Below, one piece after another: positions 1-7,908 of a DNA stretch of 64,000 nucleotides (position 1 is the first letter of the stretch; each line of letters starts with the position of its first letter). The notes below the pieces were generated by a model. The model did not search any database and was not told the origin of the DNA. It saw only the letters and a list, made by a program, of their open reading frames with translations. Both the position numbers and the translations under genes were made by a program. This DNA comes from Zeimonas sp046347945. Its GTDB lineage: Bacteria; Pseudomonadota; Gammaproteobacteria; Burkholderiales; Burkholderiaceae_E. The stretch covers positions 81,112 to 145,111 of the forward strand of contig JAXMFB010000010.1 of the NCBI GenBank assembly GCA_046347945.1, written 5' to 3'.

Positions 1-2
1 GT

Positions 3-89
3 ATCGTGGCGGGAGGTGATCCGCGCGCCTCCGGCGAGTACTACTACACCGACGATCACTACCGCAGCTTCCGCCGCATCAGGGAGTGA
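3..89 (+). CDS. Guanyl-specific ribonuclease (barnase/RNase N1-T1 family), C-terminal end only
   Basis: Only the last 28 codons are inside the window; the gene runs off the left edge. The visible tail, with a YYYTDDHYRSF stretch followed by RRIRE and the stop, matches the C-terminus of barnase-type guanyl-preferring RNases, where the His of the D-H-Y motif is the general acid of catalysis. Such enzymes are normally secreted and cut single-stranded RNA after G. The stop codon overlaps the start region of a barstar-family gene just downstream, which is the usual partner and supports the assignment. Signal peptide and catalytic Glu lie outside the window. Confidence 0.72.
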   Translation: MVAGGDPRASGEYYYTDDHYRSFRRIRE

Positions 90-94
90 GTGCA

Positions 95-541
95 ATGGGC
101 ACGCTGAGCAACATCCCGCCGCACGCCGTGTTGCCGCTGTCCGCCTACGACCGGGATGCCCTCGAGCGCGCCGCCGAGCGTGCCGATCAACGCCTGCTGC
201 GCGTCGACCTCGCGCCCGCGTCCGACAAGCGCGGCGTGCTGGCCGCGATCGCGAACGCCTTTTCGCTACCCGCGCACTTCGGGCACAACCTGGACGCCCT
301 GTACGACTGCGTGACCGACATGGCGCCACGCGTCGAGGCCGAGCAGCCGGGCTTCCTGGTCATCCTCGAGAACATGCCCGATACCGCCGACTTCGGGCAC
401 GAGCAGCGCGAAGCGCTGCTCGACGTGTTCCGCGACGCGGCCGACTTCTTCTTCGACCGCAAGACCGCGTTTCGCGTGTTCTACTCGGTTCGCGCGGGCG
501 CGTCGCGCCGCGCGGTGGCGCGTCCGGGCCGCCGCACCTAG
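95..541 (+). CDS. Barstar-family ribonuclease inhibitor
   Basis: A 148-residue protein containing the barstar fold: the segment around residues 55-85 (LPAHFGHNLDALYDCVTD) is the conserved helix that plugs the RNase active site, followed by a hydrophobic strand and a helix-rich C-terminus. Its role would be to neutralise the RNase encoded immediately upstream in the cytoplasm. A GTG at 86 is an alternative start, but the AGGGAG at 81-86 is correctly spaced from the ATG at 95, so 95 is preferred. Start and upstream stop are almost superimposed, so the pair is probably translationally coupled, enzyme first and inhibitor second. The last codons converge on rsmE. The final ~15 residues are Arg-rich and may be an extension beyond the domain. 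Confidence 0.82.
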   Translation: MGTLSNIPPHAVLPLSAYDRDALERAAERADQRLLRVDLAPASDKRGVLAAIANAFSLPAHFGHNLDALYDCVTDMAPRVEAEQPGFLVILENMPDTADFGHEQREALLDVFRDAADFFFDRKTAFRVFYSVRAGASRRAVARPGRRT

Positions 542-1287
542 AAGTCGCCGGCGAGCGCCTGCAGCGCGGCGATCGCGGCGGGCCCGGCGGTCTCGGTGCG
601 CAGCACGCGCGGACCCAGCCGCACGGCCCGGAAACCGGCGGCGAAGGCTGCCTGCAACTCGGGGGGGCTCAGCCCCGATTCCGGGCCGACCAGCAGGTCG
701 ATGGCGAACCAGCCTTCGACGCCCAGGTCCGCCAGTCGCGCAGTGCCTTCCGGGTCGAGGACGATTCGCGTCCGGCCGGGCGCCGGTGCGTTCGCCGCGA
801 GCCAGCGATCGAAGTCGACCGGGACGCCGAGCACGGGCAGCCGGTCTCGGCCGCACTGCATGCACGCGGCCTCGACGATGCGCGTCCAGTGCTCGTGCCG
901 ACGCTGCAGCCGCTGCGCGTCCAGCCTGGCCTGCGTGCGCGCCGTCACGACCGGCTGGATCGCGTGGACGCCGAGTTCGACCGCCTTCTCCACCGTCCAG
1001 TCCATGCGCTCGGCCGCGCTGATGCCCTGCACGAGCGTGATCGCGAGCGGGCTCTCGGTGACGGCCGCGATCGGCGCCAGGAGGCGGACGGTGCAGGCCT
1101 TCGCGTCGGCGCGCTCGATGCGCGCGTCGAACCGGGCCCCGCCGCCGTCGAAGCACTCGACCGGTGCGCCGGCGGCCAGGCGAAGCACGCGCACCAGGTG
1201 GTGCGACTGCCGGGCGTCGAGGACGCGGATCGTCTCGTCGACCGGGGCCGACCCGTTCGCCGCGGCGATCAGGATCCGCGGGCGCAT
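538..1287 (-). CDS. rsmE: 16S rRNA (uracil(1498)-N(3))-methyltransferase RsmE
   Basis: A 249-residue SPOUT-class methyltransferase that methylates N3 of U1498 in 16S rRNA using S-adenosylmethionine. The N-terminal PUA-like part (residues 1-75) contains the QSHHLVRVLRL motif typical of RsmE. The C-terminal knot domain holds the LVGPESGLSPPE loop and the RLGPRVLRTETA motif that forms the SAM-binding trefoil knot. Longer in-frame upstream codons exist, but MRPRILIA at 1287 matches the family start. It follows the polyamine gene on the same strand after 34 bp, so the two may be cotranscribed. Its 3' end shares bases with the barstar stop. Confidence 0.93.
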   Translation of the reverse strand: MRPRILIAAANGSAPVDETIRVLDARQSHHLVRVLRLAAGAPVECFDGGGARFDARIERADAKACTVRLLAPIAAVTESPLAITLVQGISAAERMDWTVEKAVELGVHAIQPVVTARTQARLDAQRLQRRHEHWTRIVEAACMQCGRDRLPVLGVPVDFDRWLAANAPAPGRTRIVLDPEGTARLADLGVEGWFAIDLLVGPESGLSPPELQAAFAAGFRAVRLGPRVLRTETAGPAAIAALQALAGDF

Positions 1288-1321
1288 CGCGGCCAGGGGC
1301 GGCGCCGGTTCGGGGCGCGCG

Positions 1322-2635
1322 TCAGCGCGCCTCTTGCGGCTCGTGCGCCTCTTGCGCGAGCGGCCGCGCCGCCCGGCCACTGCCGGCGCCAGGAACGAGC
1401 TCGCGGAAGAAATTCGGGAGCGCGAACAGCGCGCGGTGAATGTCGCCGTTGTAGTAGCGCAGGTCGGAAATGCCACGCTCGCCGAGCCGTCGCTCGGCCT
1501 CGCGCGACTCGAGCGCGAGCGGATCGAGCGTGTCGGAGGCGCAGCACATGCCCCAGTAGGCGCCGTAGAGCGGCACGTACAGGCCGAGCGGGCGCACGAT
1601 CGCGAACACCAGCGAAAGCTCCGCGAGCAGCCTTCGCACGAGGTCCGGCTTGTAGACCGGAGAGCCGATGTGCAGCATCACTGCGGCCCCCGGGTTCATC
1701 ACGCGCTTGAGCAGGCGGAAGAAGTCGGCCGTGTACAGGCGGTGCGCGGGCGTGTCGGGATCGGTGAGGTCGAGCACGACGAGGTCGAAGCGCTCGGCGC
1801 CGGAGGCGGCCATGGCCTCGACGAGCGCCCAGCCATCGCCGATCCGCACCTGCAGGCGCGGGTCGTCGAACGCGCCGCGGTGGACCTTGCCGAGGTGCTC
1901 GCGCGCCACGCGCACCACTTCGGCGTCGAGCTCGGCCATCACCACGCGCTCGATCGACGGGTGCTTGAGCAGTTCCTCGCTCGAGCCGCCGTCGCCGCCG
2001 CCGATCACCAGCGCCGACGCCGGCCGCGGATGCGCGATGGCGGCCGGATGGGTGATCGCCTCGTGATAGAAGAACTCGTCGCGCTCGGATGTCATGTAGA
2101 AGCCGTCGAGGCGGAACAGCCGGCCCCACTGCGGCGTCTCGAACACCTCGAGGGTCTGGTACGGCGTGCGCACGGTCTCGATGCGGCGCGCCGCGCGAAA
2201 GCCGAACGCGCTGTCCTCGTTGAGCCACTCGAGCAGCAGTTCGCCCGATTGGGACACCGGGTCTTCGGAGCCGCGAAGAATCCGGTTGGTGCCCTGCTGG
2301 CGCGGCGCAAACGCGACGATGAGGTCGTCGAGCAGCTTCTCGGCCTTCGACGAGTTGTCGGTCGAGAAATTGCAGACGTAGACGTCGAGCGTCACGCCCG
2401 AGCGCTCCGGCCAGGTATGGACGGCGAGGTGCGACTCGGCCAGCAGCAGTGCGCCGGTCACGCCACCAGGCTCGCCCTGGTAGTCGGGGAAGGTGAAGAA
2501 CTTCTCGTCGACGACGGTGAGCGCAGCCGCGTCGACCGCGCCGCGGCACAGCCGCTCGAGCGTCGAGGCGTCGGTGAGCAGTGCGCCGTCGCACTGGCAA
2601 CCGTACAGATCAGCGGTGAGGTGCAGTCCCTGCAT
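1322..2635 (-). CDS. speD-speE: Fused S-adenosylmethionine decarboxylase proenzyme / spermidine synthase
   Basis: One uninterrupted 437-residue frame holds two polyamine enzymes. Residues 1-125 are a short class 1B AdoMet decarboxylase. The LLLAESHLAVHTWPE motif contains Glu67-Ser68, the self-cleavage site at which the Ser becomes the pyruvoyl cofactor; Cys82-like and downstream Asp/Tyr motifs follow. Residues ~150-430 are an aminopropyltransferase with the DEFFYHEAITHP substrate motif, the VIGGGDGGSSEELLKHP nucleotide-binding loop, and LDLTDPDTPAHRLY, which carries the catalytic Asp. The fusion would make decarboxylated SAM and pass it to putrescine to form spermidine. Because activation cleaves after residue 67, the mature enzyme should be a small beta chain plus an alpha chain carrying the synthase. 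Confidence is high on domains; kinetics and the polyamine acceptor are inferred. Confidence 0.92.
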   Translation of the reverse strand: MQGLHLTADLYGCQCDGALLTDASTLERLCRGAVDAAALTVVDEKFFTFPDYQGEPGGVTGALLLAESHLAVHTWPERSGVTLDVYVCNFSTDNSSKAEKLLDDLIVAFAPRQQGTNRILRGSEDPVSQSGELLLEWLNEDSAFGFRAARRIETVRTPYQTLEVFETPQWGRLFRLDGFYMTSERDEFFYHEAITHPAAIAHPRPASALVIGGGDGGSSEELLKHPSIERVVMAELDAEVVRVAREHLGKVHRGAFDDPRLQVRIGDGWALVEAMAASGAERFDLVVLDLTDPDTPAHRLYTADFFRLLKRVMNPGAAVMLHIGSPVYKPDLVRRLLAELSLVFAIVRPLGLYVPLYGAYWGMCCASDTLDPLALESREAERRLGERGISDLRYYNGDIHRALFALPNFFRELVPGAGSGRAARPLAQEAHEPQEAR

Positions 2636-3035
2636 TCCGTTCCAACCCTGTCCCTACCCGTATCCGGCGTGGACCATTCTGCGGACCCCCGCCGTGGCAG
2701 GCGAGGAGCCCTGGATTGAAGACCCCAAGTGCCCGGAGACGCCTTGTCGCGCATCCCCGGACCCGATCGGTTCAGGCCGGCTCGCGCCCGCCTGTTCAAC
2801 CAGTTCCTGAGCATCCCCTTGGTCTTGATTCGGGGGGATCCAGATCAGTGGAAAGCCGCGAGGCCGCGACGCGGACACGCGAAGAGAGCCCGCCATTATA
2901 TAGGAACCGTGATATCTCGCGCCAGATACCGGCGCCGGTTTGTTAGAATGGCAACGCTGCCGGCGACGCGTCGGCGGCGCCGTCGAGCGAGCCGGGGCCG
3001 GAGCGCCGACCTGGATCCGAGCTGCGAGGACCGCG
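2636..3035. promoter_or_regulatory. Divergent intergenic region between speD-speE and tkt
   Basis: About 400 bp without a convincing gene. It must hold the divergent promoters. A perfect TATAAT on the minus strand (2895-2900) is a candidate -10 for the polyamine gene and would leave a ~260-nt leader, but no good -35 is seen 16-18 bp away. On the plus strand TAGAAT at 2944-2949 is a weak -10 candidate for tkt, ~85 bp before its start. The speD-speE side is GC-rich and could fold. I saw no recognised riboswitch class. Confidence 0.4.
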
Positions 3036-5138
3036 ATGGAGGCTCTCCTGGGACATAGCGCGCAACCCGCCGCCAGCGGCAACCGTGGCGAGGGGCCGCT
3101 GCCGCCGCCGGCGACGCTGAAGAAGATGGCCGACGCGATCCGCGTGCTGTCGATGGACGCCGTCCAGCAGGCCAACTCCGGCCATCCCGGGATGCCGATG
3201 GGAATGGCCGAGATCGCGGTGGCGCTGTGGTCCCGGCACCTGAAGCACAACCCGGCCAATCCGCACTGGGCCGACCGCGACCGCTTCGTGTTGTCGAACG
3301 GCCATGGGTCGATGCTGCTTTACTCGGTGCTGCACCTCACCGGCTACGACCTGCCGATCGAGGAGTTGCGCAATTTCCGGCAGCTTCATTCGAAGACGCC
3401 CGGGCACCCCGAGATCGGCGTGACCCCCGGTGTCGAGACGACCACCGGCCCGCTCGGGCAGGGGTTGTCGAACGCGGTCGGGATGGCGCTGGCCGAGCGC
3501 CTGCTGGCCGCTCGCTACAACCGGGACGACTTCCCGGTGGTCGATCACTTCACCTGGGTGTTCGCCGGCGACGGCTGCATGATGGAGGGCATCTCGCACG
3601 AGGCGTGCTCGCTGGCGGGCACGCTCAAGCTCTCGAAGCTGGTCGTCTTCTACGACGACAACGGCATCTCGATCGACGGCCAGGTCGAGCACTGGTTCCG
3701 CGACGACACGGTGCGGCGCTTCGAGGCCTACGGCTGGCACGTGATTCCGGACGTCGACGGGCACGACGTCGCAGCGCTCGACCGGGCGATCGCGCTTGCG
3801 CGCGACTGGGGTGCGAACGGGCGCGACGGCGTGTTCGCCCCGACGCTGGTCCAGTGCCGCACGATGATCGGCAAGGGCTCGCCGGGGCGCGTGAACACCG
3901 CCAAGGCGCACGGCGAGCCGCTGGGCAAGGACGAGATCGCCGCCACCCGCGCGGCGATCCAGTGGCCGTACGCGCCGTTCGAGATTCCGGCCGAGGTCCG
4001 CGCCGCCTGGGACGCGCGCGAGGCGGGCGCGCGCTCCGAATCGGCCTGGCGCGCGATGTTCGAGCGCTACAGCGAGCGGCATCCGGCCGAGGCGCACGAG
4101 TTCGAGCGCCGGATGCGCGGCGACCTGCCGGCCGCGTACGACGAGGCGTTCGACGCCGCGATCGACGAGGCCACCGCGCGGGCCGAGACGATCGCCACGC
4201 GCAAGGCTTCGCAGAATGCGCTGAACCACTTCGGCCCGGCGCTGCCCGAGCTGATCGGCGGATCGGCCGACCTCACCGGCAGCAACCTCACCGACTTCAA
4301 GGGCTCGGGCGCGCTGCGCGTCGACGATGCCTTCGTGCCGGGGCGCCACGTGAACTTCGGCGTGCGCGAGTTCGGCATGAGCGGCGTCCTCAACGGCCTG
4401 GCGCTGCACGGCGGGTTCGTGCCCTACGGCGGCACGTTCCTCACCTTCTCCGACTATTCGCGCAATGCGCTGCGCATGGCTGCGCTGATGAAGCAGCGCG
4501 TGATCTTCGTCTTCACGCACGACTCGATCGGCCTCGGCGAAGACGGCCCGACGCACCAGGCGGTCGAGCACGCGGCGTCGCTGCGGCTGATCCCGCGGCT
4601 CGACGTCTGGCGTCCCTGCGATCCGGTCGAGTCGGCGGTTGCCTGGGGAGCGGCGATCGCGCGCCGCGAGGGCCCCAGCGCGCTGCTGTTCTCGCGGCAG
4701 GCGGTTCCGTTCGTCACGCGCTCGGCGCGCCAGGTCGACGCGATCGGCCGCGGCGCATACATCCTGCGCGATGCGGAGGAGGCCGACGCGGTCATCATCG
4801 CCACCGGCTCGGAGGTCTCGCTCGCGCTCGCCGCGCGCGAGCTGCTCGCGGCCGACGGCATCGCGGTGCGCATCGTGTCGATGCCGTCCGCGACGGTGTT
4901 CGACCGGCAGGAGGTCTCGTATCGGCGCTACGTGCTGCCGGACCACCTGCCGCGCATCGCGGTCGAGGCCGGCGTGACCGATGGCTGGTGGAAGTACCGC
5001 TGCGACGCGGTCGTGGGCCTCGACACCTTCGGCGAGTCGGCGCCGGCCGGGGTCCTGTTCCGCCTGTTCGGGTTCACCCCGGAGAACGTCGCCGACACCG
5101 TCCGCGAGGCCCTGCGCCGCCGCGCCGCCCGGACCTGA
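3036..5138 (+). CDS. tkt: Transketolase
   Basis: A 700-residue thiamine-diphosphate enzyme moving two-carbon ketol units in the pentose phosphate (and, where present, Calvin) pathway. Visible hallmarks are the N-terminal SGHPGMPMGMAEIA motif, the ThDP/Mg site GDGCMMEGISHEA followed by FYDDNGISIDG, and the pyrimidine-domain THDSIGLGEDGPTHQ with its cofactor-protonating Glu. The start at 3036 is preceded by GAGGA at 3026-3030; codons further upstream give an Arg-rich leader absent from the family. Gap follows after 39 bp and the series continues with pgk, pyk and fba, an arrangement found in betaproteobacteria. The N-terminus is ~25 residues longer than in E. coli TktA, so a start further downstream is possible. 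Confidence 0.95.
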   Translation: MEALLGHSAQPAASGNRGEGPLPPPATLKKMADAIRVLSMDAVQQANSGHPGMPMGMAEIAVALWSRHLKHNPANPHWADRDRFVLSNGHGSMLLYSVLHLTGYDLPIEELRNFRQLHSKTPGHPEIGVTPGVETTTGPLGQGLSNAVGMALAERLLAARYNRDDFPVVDHFTWVFAGDGCMMEGISHEACSLAGTLKLSKLVVFYDDNGISIDGQVEHWFRDDTVRRFEAYGWHVIPDVDGHDVAALDRAIALARDWGANGRDGVFAPTLVQCRTMIGKGSPGRVNTAKAHGEPLGKDEIAATRAAIQWPYAPFEIPAEVRAAWDAREAGARSESAWRAMFERYSERHPAEAHEFERRMRGDLPAAYDEAFDAAIDEATARAETIATRKASQNALNHFGPALPELIGGSADLTGSNLTDFKGSGALRVDDAFVPGRHVNFGVREFGMSGVLNGLALHGGFVPYGGTFLTFSDYSRNALRMAALMKQRVIFVFTHDSIGLGEDGPTHQAVEHAASLRLIPRLDVWRPCDPVESAVAWGAAIARREGPSALLFSRQAVPFVTRSARQVDAIGRGAYILRDAEEADAVIIATGSEVSLALAARELLAADGIAVRIVSMPSATVFDRQEVSYRRYVLPDHLPRIAVEAGVTDGWWKYRCDAVVGLDTFGESAPAGVLFRLFGFTPENVADTVREALRRRAART

Positions 5139-5177
5139 GCGCGCAAGCACCCCATTCAACACCACGGAAACAAAGCC

Positions 5178-6188
5178 ATGACGATTCGAGTAGCGATCAA
5201 CGGATATGGCCGGATCGGCCGCAACATTCTCCGGGCCCACTACGAGGGCGGCAAGACTCACCCGATCGAGATCGTCGCGATCAACGACCTCGGCGACGCG
5301 AAGATCAACGCGCACCTGACGCAGCACGACACCGCGCACGGGCGCTTTCCGGGAACGGTGTCGGTCGACGGCGACTCGATCGTCGTCAACGGCGACCGGA
5401 TCAAGGTGCTGTCGAACAGGAGCCCGGCCGAGTTGCCGTGGGGGCAGATGGGCGTCGACGTTGTGCTCGAGTGCACCGGCTTCTTCACCAGCAAGGAGAA
5501 GGCGTCGGCGCACCTGAAGGGCGGCGCGAAGAAGGTGATCATCTCGGCGCCCGGCGGCAAGGACGTCGACGCGACGATCGTCTACGGCGTGAACCACGGC
5601 TTGCTGAAGGCTTCGCACACCGTCGTCTCGAACGCGTCGTGCACGACCAACTGCCTGGCGCCGATGGTCAAGCCGCTGCACGAGCGCATCGGCGTGCTCA
5701 ATGGACTGATGACCACGATCCACGCCTACACCAACGACCAGGTGCTCACCGACGTCTACCACGAGGACCTGCGGCGCGCGCGCTCGGCGACGATGTCGAT
5801 GATCCCGACCAAGACCGGCGCGGCCGCCGCCGTCGGCCTGGTGCTGCCGGAACTGAACGGCAAGCTCGACGGCTACGCGATGCGCGTGCCCACGATCAAC
5901 GTGTCGATCGTCGATCTCTCGTTCGTCGCCGCGCGCGACACCACGGTCGACGAGATCAACGCGATCATGAAGGAAGCGGCCGAGGGGCCGATGAAGGGCA
6001 TCCTCGCCTACACGACCGAACCGCTGGTGTCGGTCGACTTCAACCACAACCCGGCCTCGAGCACCTTCGACGCGACGCTGACGAAAGTCTCGGGCCGCCT
6101 GGTCAAGGTCAGCAGCTGGTACGACAACGAGTGGGGCTTCTCGAACCGGATGCTCGACACCACCGTCGCGCTGGTCAACGCGAAGTGA
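5178..6188 (+). CDS. gap: Glyceraldehyde-3-phosphate dehydrogenase, type I
   Basis: A 336-residue cytosolic dehydrogenase interconverting glyceraldehyde 3-phosphate and 1,3-bisphosphoglycerate. The Rossmann motif INGYGRIGRN opens the protein and Asn36-Asp37 after strand 2 suggests NAD preference. The active site is SNASCTTNC with Cys155 as nucleophile, and His182 in TTIHAYTNDQ is the base. The C-terminal WYDNEWGFSNRM motif closes the cofactor site. It lies directly downstream of tkt and upstream of pgk, so substrate and product enzymes are coexpressed. No unusual residues were seen. Confidence 0.97.
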   Translation: MTIRVAINGYGRIGRNILRAHYEGGKTHPIEIVAINDLGDAKINAHLTQHDTAHGRFPGTVSVDGDSIVVNGDRIKVLSNRSPAELPWGQMGVDVVLECTGFFTSKEKASAHLKGGAKKVIISAPGGKDVDATIVYGVNHGLLKASHTVVSNASCTTNCLAPMVKPLHERIGVLNGLMTTIHAYTNDQVLTDVYHEDLRRARSATMSMIPTKTGAAAAVGLVLPELNGKLDGYAMRVPTINVSIVDLSFVAARDTTVDEINAIMKEAAEGPMKGILAYTTEPLVSVDFNHNPASSTFDATLTKVSGRLVKVSSWYDNEWGFSNRMLDTTVALVNAK

Positions 6189-6243
6189 AGGCGGCGCGGG
6201 CGCGCGCACGCGCGTCCGTCGTGCGGCGCGACGCCCAGTGTCG

Positions 6244-6564
6244 ATGAGCGATCGACTGACCGCCGCGGAGGCCGCGGCGCTGCTGAAGGAAATCCTGGCC
6301 GGCGTGCGCGGCTTGCGCCTGCGCGACGCCAGGCGCCCGTGGATGCGCATCGCCGTCGGCGAGTGCCCGGTGATCGCCGGCGACGCGCAGGTCGTGTTCT
6401 TCGCCGACAGCGCGTCGCTCGACCACGTCGCCGCGATGCGCATGGCCGACGGCCGCGGCGGCGCGTTCGCCGACTGGCTGCTCCACGACGGAACCAACCC
6501 GCTCGACCTGCTCGACGAGAGCGAGCGGATCGAGCTCGAACATCGCCTGCACGAGGCGAGCTGA
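6244..6564 (+). CDS. Small conserved-context protein of unknown function between gap and pgk
   Basis: A ~106-residue acidic soluble protein that I do not recognise. It has no signal peptide or membrane segment. The pattern is an N-terminal helix (LTAAEAAALLKEILAGVRGL), a compact beta-rich middle with GECPVIAGDAQVVFFADS, and a helical C-terminus ending in a charged DLLDESERIELEHRL segment. Codon use and GC pattern match the neighbours, and it ends 14 bp before pgk, so it is probably a real cotranscribed gene. A GTG at 6238 is an alternative start; neither start has a strong ribosome-binding site. A regulatory role toward the flanking enzymes is only a guess from position. Confidence 0.6.
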   Translation: MSDRLTAAEAAALLKEILAGVRGLRLRDARRPWMRIAVGECPVIAGDAQVVFFADSASLDHVAAMRMADGRGGAFADWLLHDGTNPLDLLDESERIELEHRLHEAS

Positions 6565-6578
6565 ACCCGGAGGCTTCG

Positions 6579-7757
6579 ATGCGATTCCTGCGCATGACCG
6601 ATATCGACCTGCGCGGCAAGCGCGTGTTCATTCGCGCAGACCTCAACGTGCCGCAGGACGAAAGCGGCGCGATCACCGACGACACGCGGATCCGCGCGTC
6701 GGTGCCGGCGATCGAGCACTGCCTGAAGGCCGGCGCCGCGGTCATGGTCACGTCGCACCTGGGCCGGCCGACCGAGGGCGAGCTCGGGCCCGAGGATTCG
6801 CTCGCGCCGATCGCCCGGCGACTCGGCGAACTGCTCGGCCGCGAGGTGCCGCTGGTGGCCGACTGGGTCGACGGCGGATTTCGCGTCGCGCCCGGCGAGC
6901 TGGTGCTGCTCGAGAACTGCCGGGTCAACCGCGGCGAGAAGAAGAACGACGAGACGCTGTCGCGCAAGATGGCGGCGCTGTGCGACGTGTACGTGAACGA
7001 TGCGTTCGGCACGTCGCACCGCGCCGAGGCGACCACGCACGGCATCGCGCGTTTCGCGCCGGTGGCCTGCGCGGGCCCGTTGCTGGCTGCCGAACTCGAC
7101 GCGCTGGGCAAGGCGCTGGGCGACCCGAAGCGCCCGCTCGTGGCGATCGTCGCGGGCTCGAAAGTGTCGACCAAGCTCACGATCCTGAAGTCGCTGGCCG
7201 CAAAGGTCGACCAGCTGATCGTCGGAGGCGGCATCGCCAACACGTTCATGCTGGCAACCGGCTTGTCGATCGGCAAGTCGCTGGCCGAGCGCGACCTGGT
7301 CGGCGAGGCGAAGGCGATCATCGACCTGATGGCCTCGCGCGGCGCGCAGGTGCCGATCCCGGTCGATGTGGTCTGCGCGAAGGCGTTCTCGGCGACGGCC
7401 GCGGCCACCGTGAAGGTGGCGACCGGGGTGGCCGACGACGACCTGATCCTCGACATCGGCCCGAAGACGGCCCAGGCGCTGGCGGCGCAGTTGAGGCAGG
7501 CGGGCACGATCGTCTGGAACGGGCCGGTCGGCGTGTTCGAGTTCGACGCGTTCGCCGGCGGCACCCGGGCCATCGCGCAGGCGATCGCCGAGTCCCCGGC
7601 GTTCTCGATCGCCGGCGGCGGCGACACGCTGGCGGCCATCGCCAGGTTCGGGATCACCGACCGGGTCGGCTACATCTCGACCGGCGGTGGCGCGTTCCTG
7701 GAGTTCCTCGAGGGCAAGACGCTGCCCGCAGTGGCGGCGCTCGCCGAACGGGCGTGA
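6579..7757 (+). CDS. pgk: Phosphoglycerate kinase
   Basis: A 392-residue enzyme transferring the acyl phosphate of 1,3-bisphosphoglycerate to ADP. The N-domain carries the RADLNVPQD substrate motif and TSHLGRPTEG. The C-domain carries the nucleotide motif KVSTKLTIL, WNGPVGVFE and the glycine-rich GGGDTLAAI. Length is typical for the family. GGAGG at 6569-6573 lies five bases before the chosen ATG; a second ATG at 6594 would remove the first five residues and is less likely. It is the last glycolytic gene before the PEP-CTERM insertion; pyk resumes at 8732. Confidence 0.96.
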   Translation: MRFLRMTDIDLRGKRVFIRADLNVPQDESGAITDDTRIRASVPAIEHCLKAGAAVMVTSHLGRPTEGELGPEDSLAPIARRLGELLGREVPLVADWVDGGFRVAPGELVLLENCRVNRGEKKNDETLSRKMAALCDVYVNDAFGTSHRAEATTHGIARFAPVACAGPLLAAELDALGKALGDPKRPLVAIVAGSKVSTKLTILKSLAAKVDQLIVGGGIANTFMLATGLSIGKSLAERDLVGEAKAIIDLMASRGAQVPIPVDVVCAKAFSATAAATVKVATGVADDDLILDIGPKTAQALAAQLRQAGTIVWNGPVGVFEFDAFAGGTRAIAQAIAESPAFSIAGGGDTLAAIARFGITDRVGYISTGGGAFLEFLEGKTLPAVAALAERA

Positions 7758-7835
7758 GCGTTTCGGTGTCGGTCGGTCTTACAGAAGTTTCCGAACGGCT
7801 CGGCGGGATTCAGTAAAATCAATGACTTAACAATC

Positions 7836-7851
7836 TGGCATGGGTCTTGCT
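7836..7851 (+). promoter_or_regulatory. Sigma-54 (-24/-12) promoter of the first PEP-CTERM gene
   Basis: TGGCATGGGTCTTGCT matches the sigma-54 consensus closely, with GG and GC separated by exactly ten bases. It lies 58 bp upstream of the ATG at 7909, a suitable 5' leader. PEP-CTERM genes in several proteobacteria are known to be controlled by RpoN with the PrsK/PrsR two-component system, which fits. A CGGTGTC element at 7764-7770 recurs upstream of the second PEP-CTERM gene and is a candidate enhancer half-site. Confidence 0.85.
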
Positions 7852-7908
7852 AGAAGGTCCTGGTAGAAGCAAGGCACAAACGTCATCATCCTCGGAAGGA
7901 ACTCGACA

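Noticed and set aside
16..1710. A plus-strand frame running through barstar, rsmE and the polyamine gene
   Set aside because: It covers three well-supported genes in the wrong frame or strand and encodes Arg-rich sequence without domains.
2458..2814. A possible leader ORF (starting MLRNWLNRRARAG) upstream of and overlapping speD-speE
   Set aside because: The ribosome-binding site abuts the start codon, and the frame runs on inside the AdoMet decarboxylase gene as an ordinary shadow. Nothing supports it as a regulatory peptide, although the leader region itself deserves attention.
2943..7040. A 1365-codon open frame antisense to tkt, gap and pgk
   Set aside because: Composition is Arg/His/Val-rich with no recognisable domain, and it mirrors the codon structure of three certain genes. 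Long antisense frames are expected in ~70% GC DNA.
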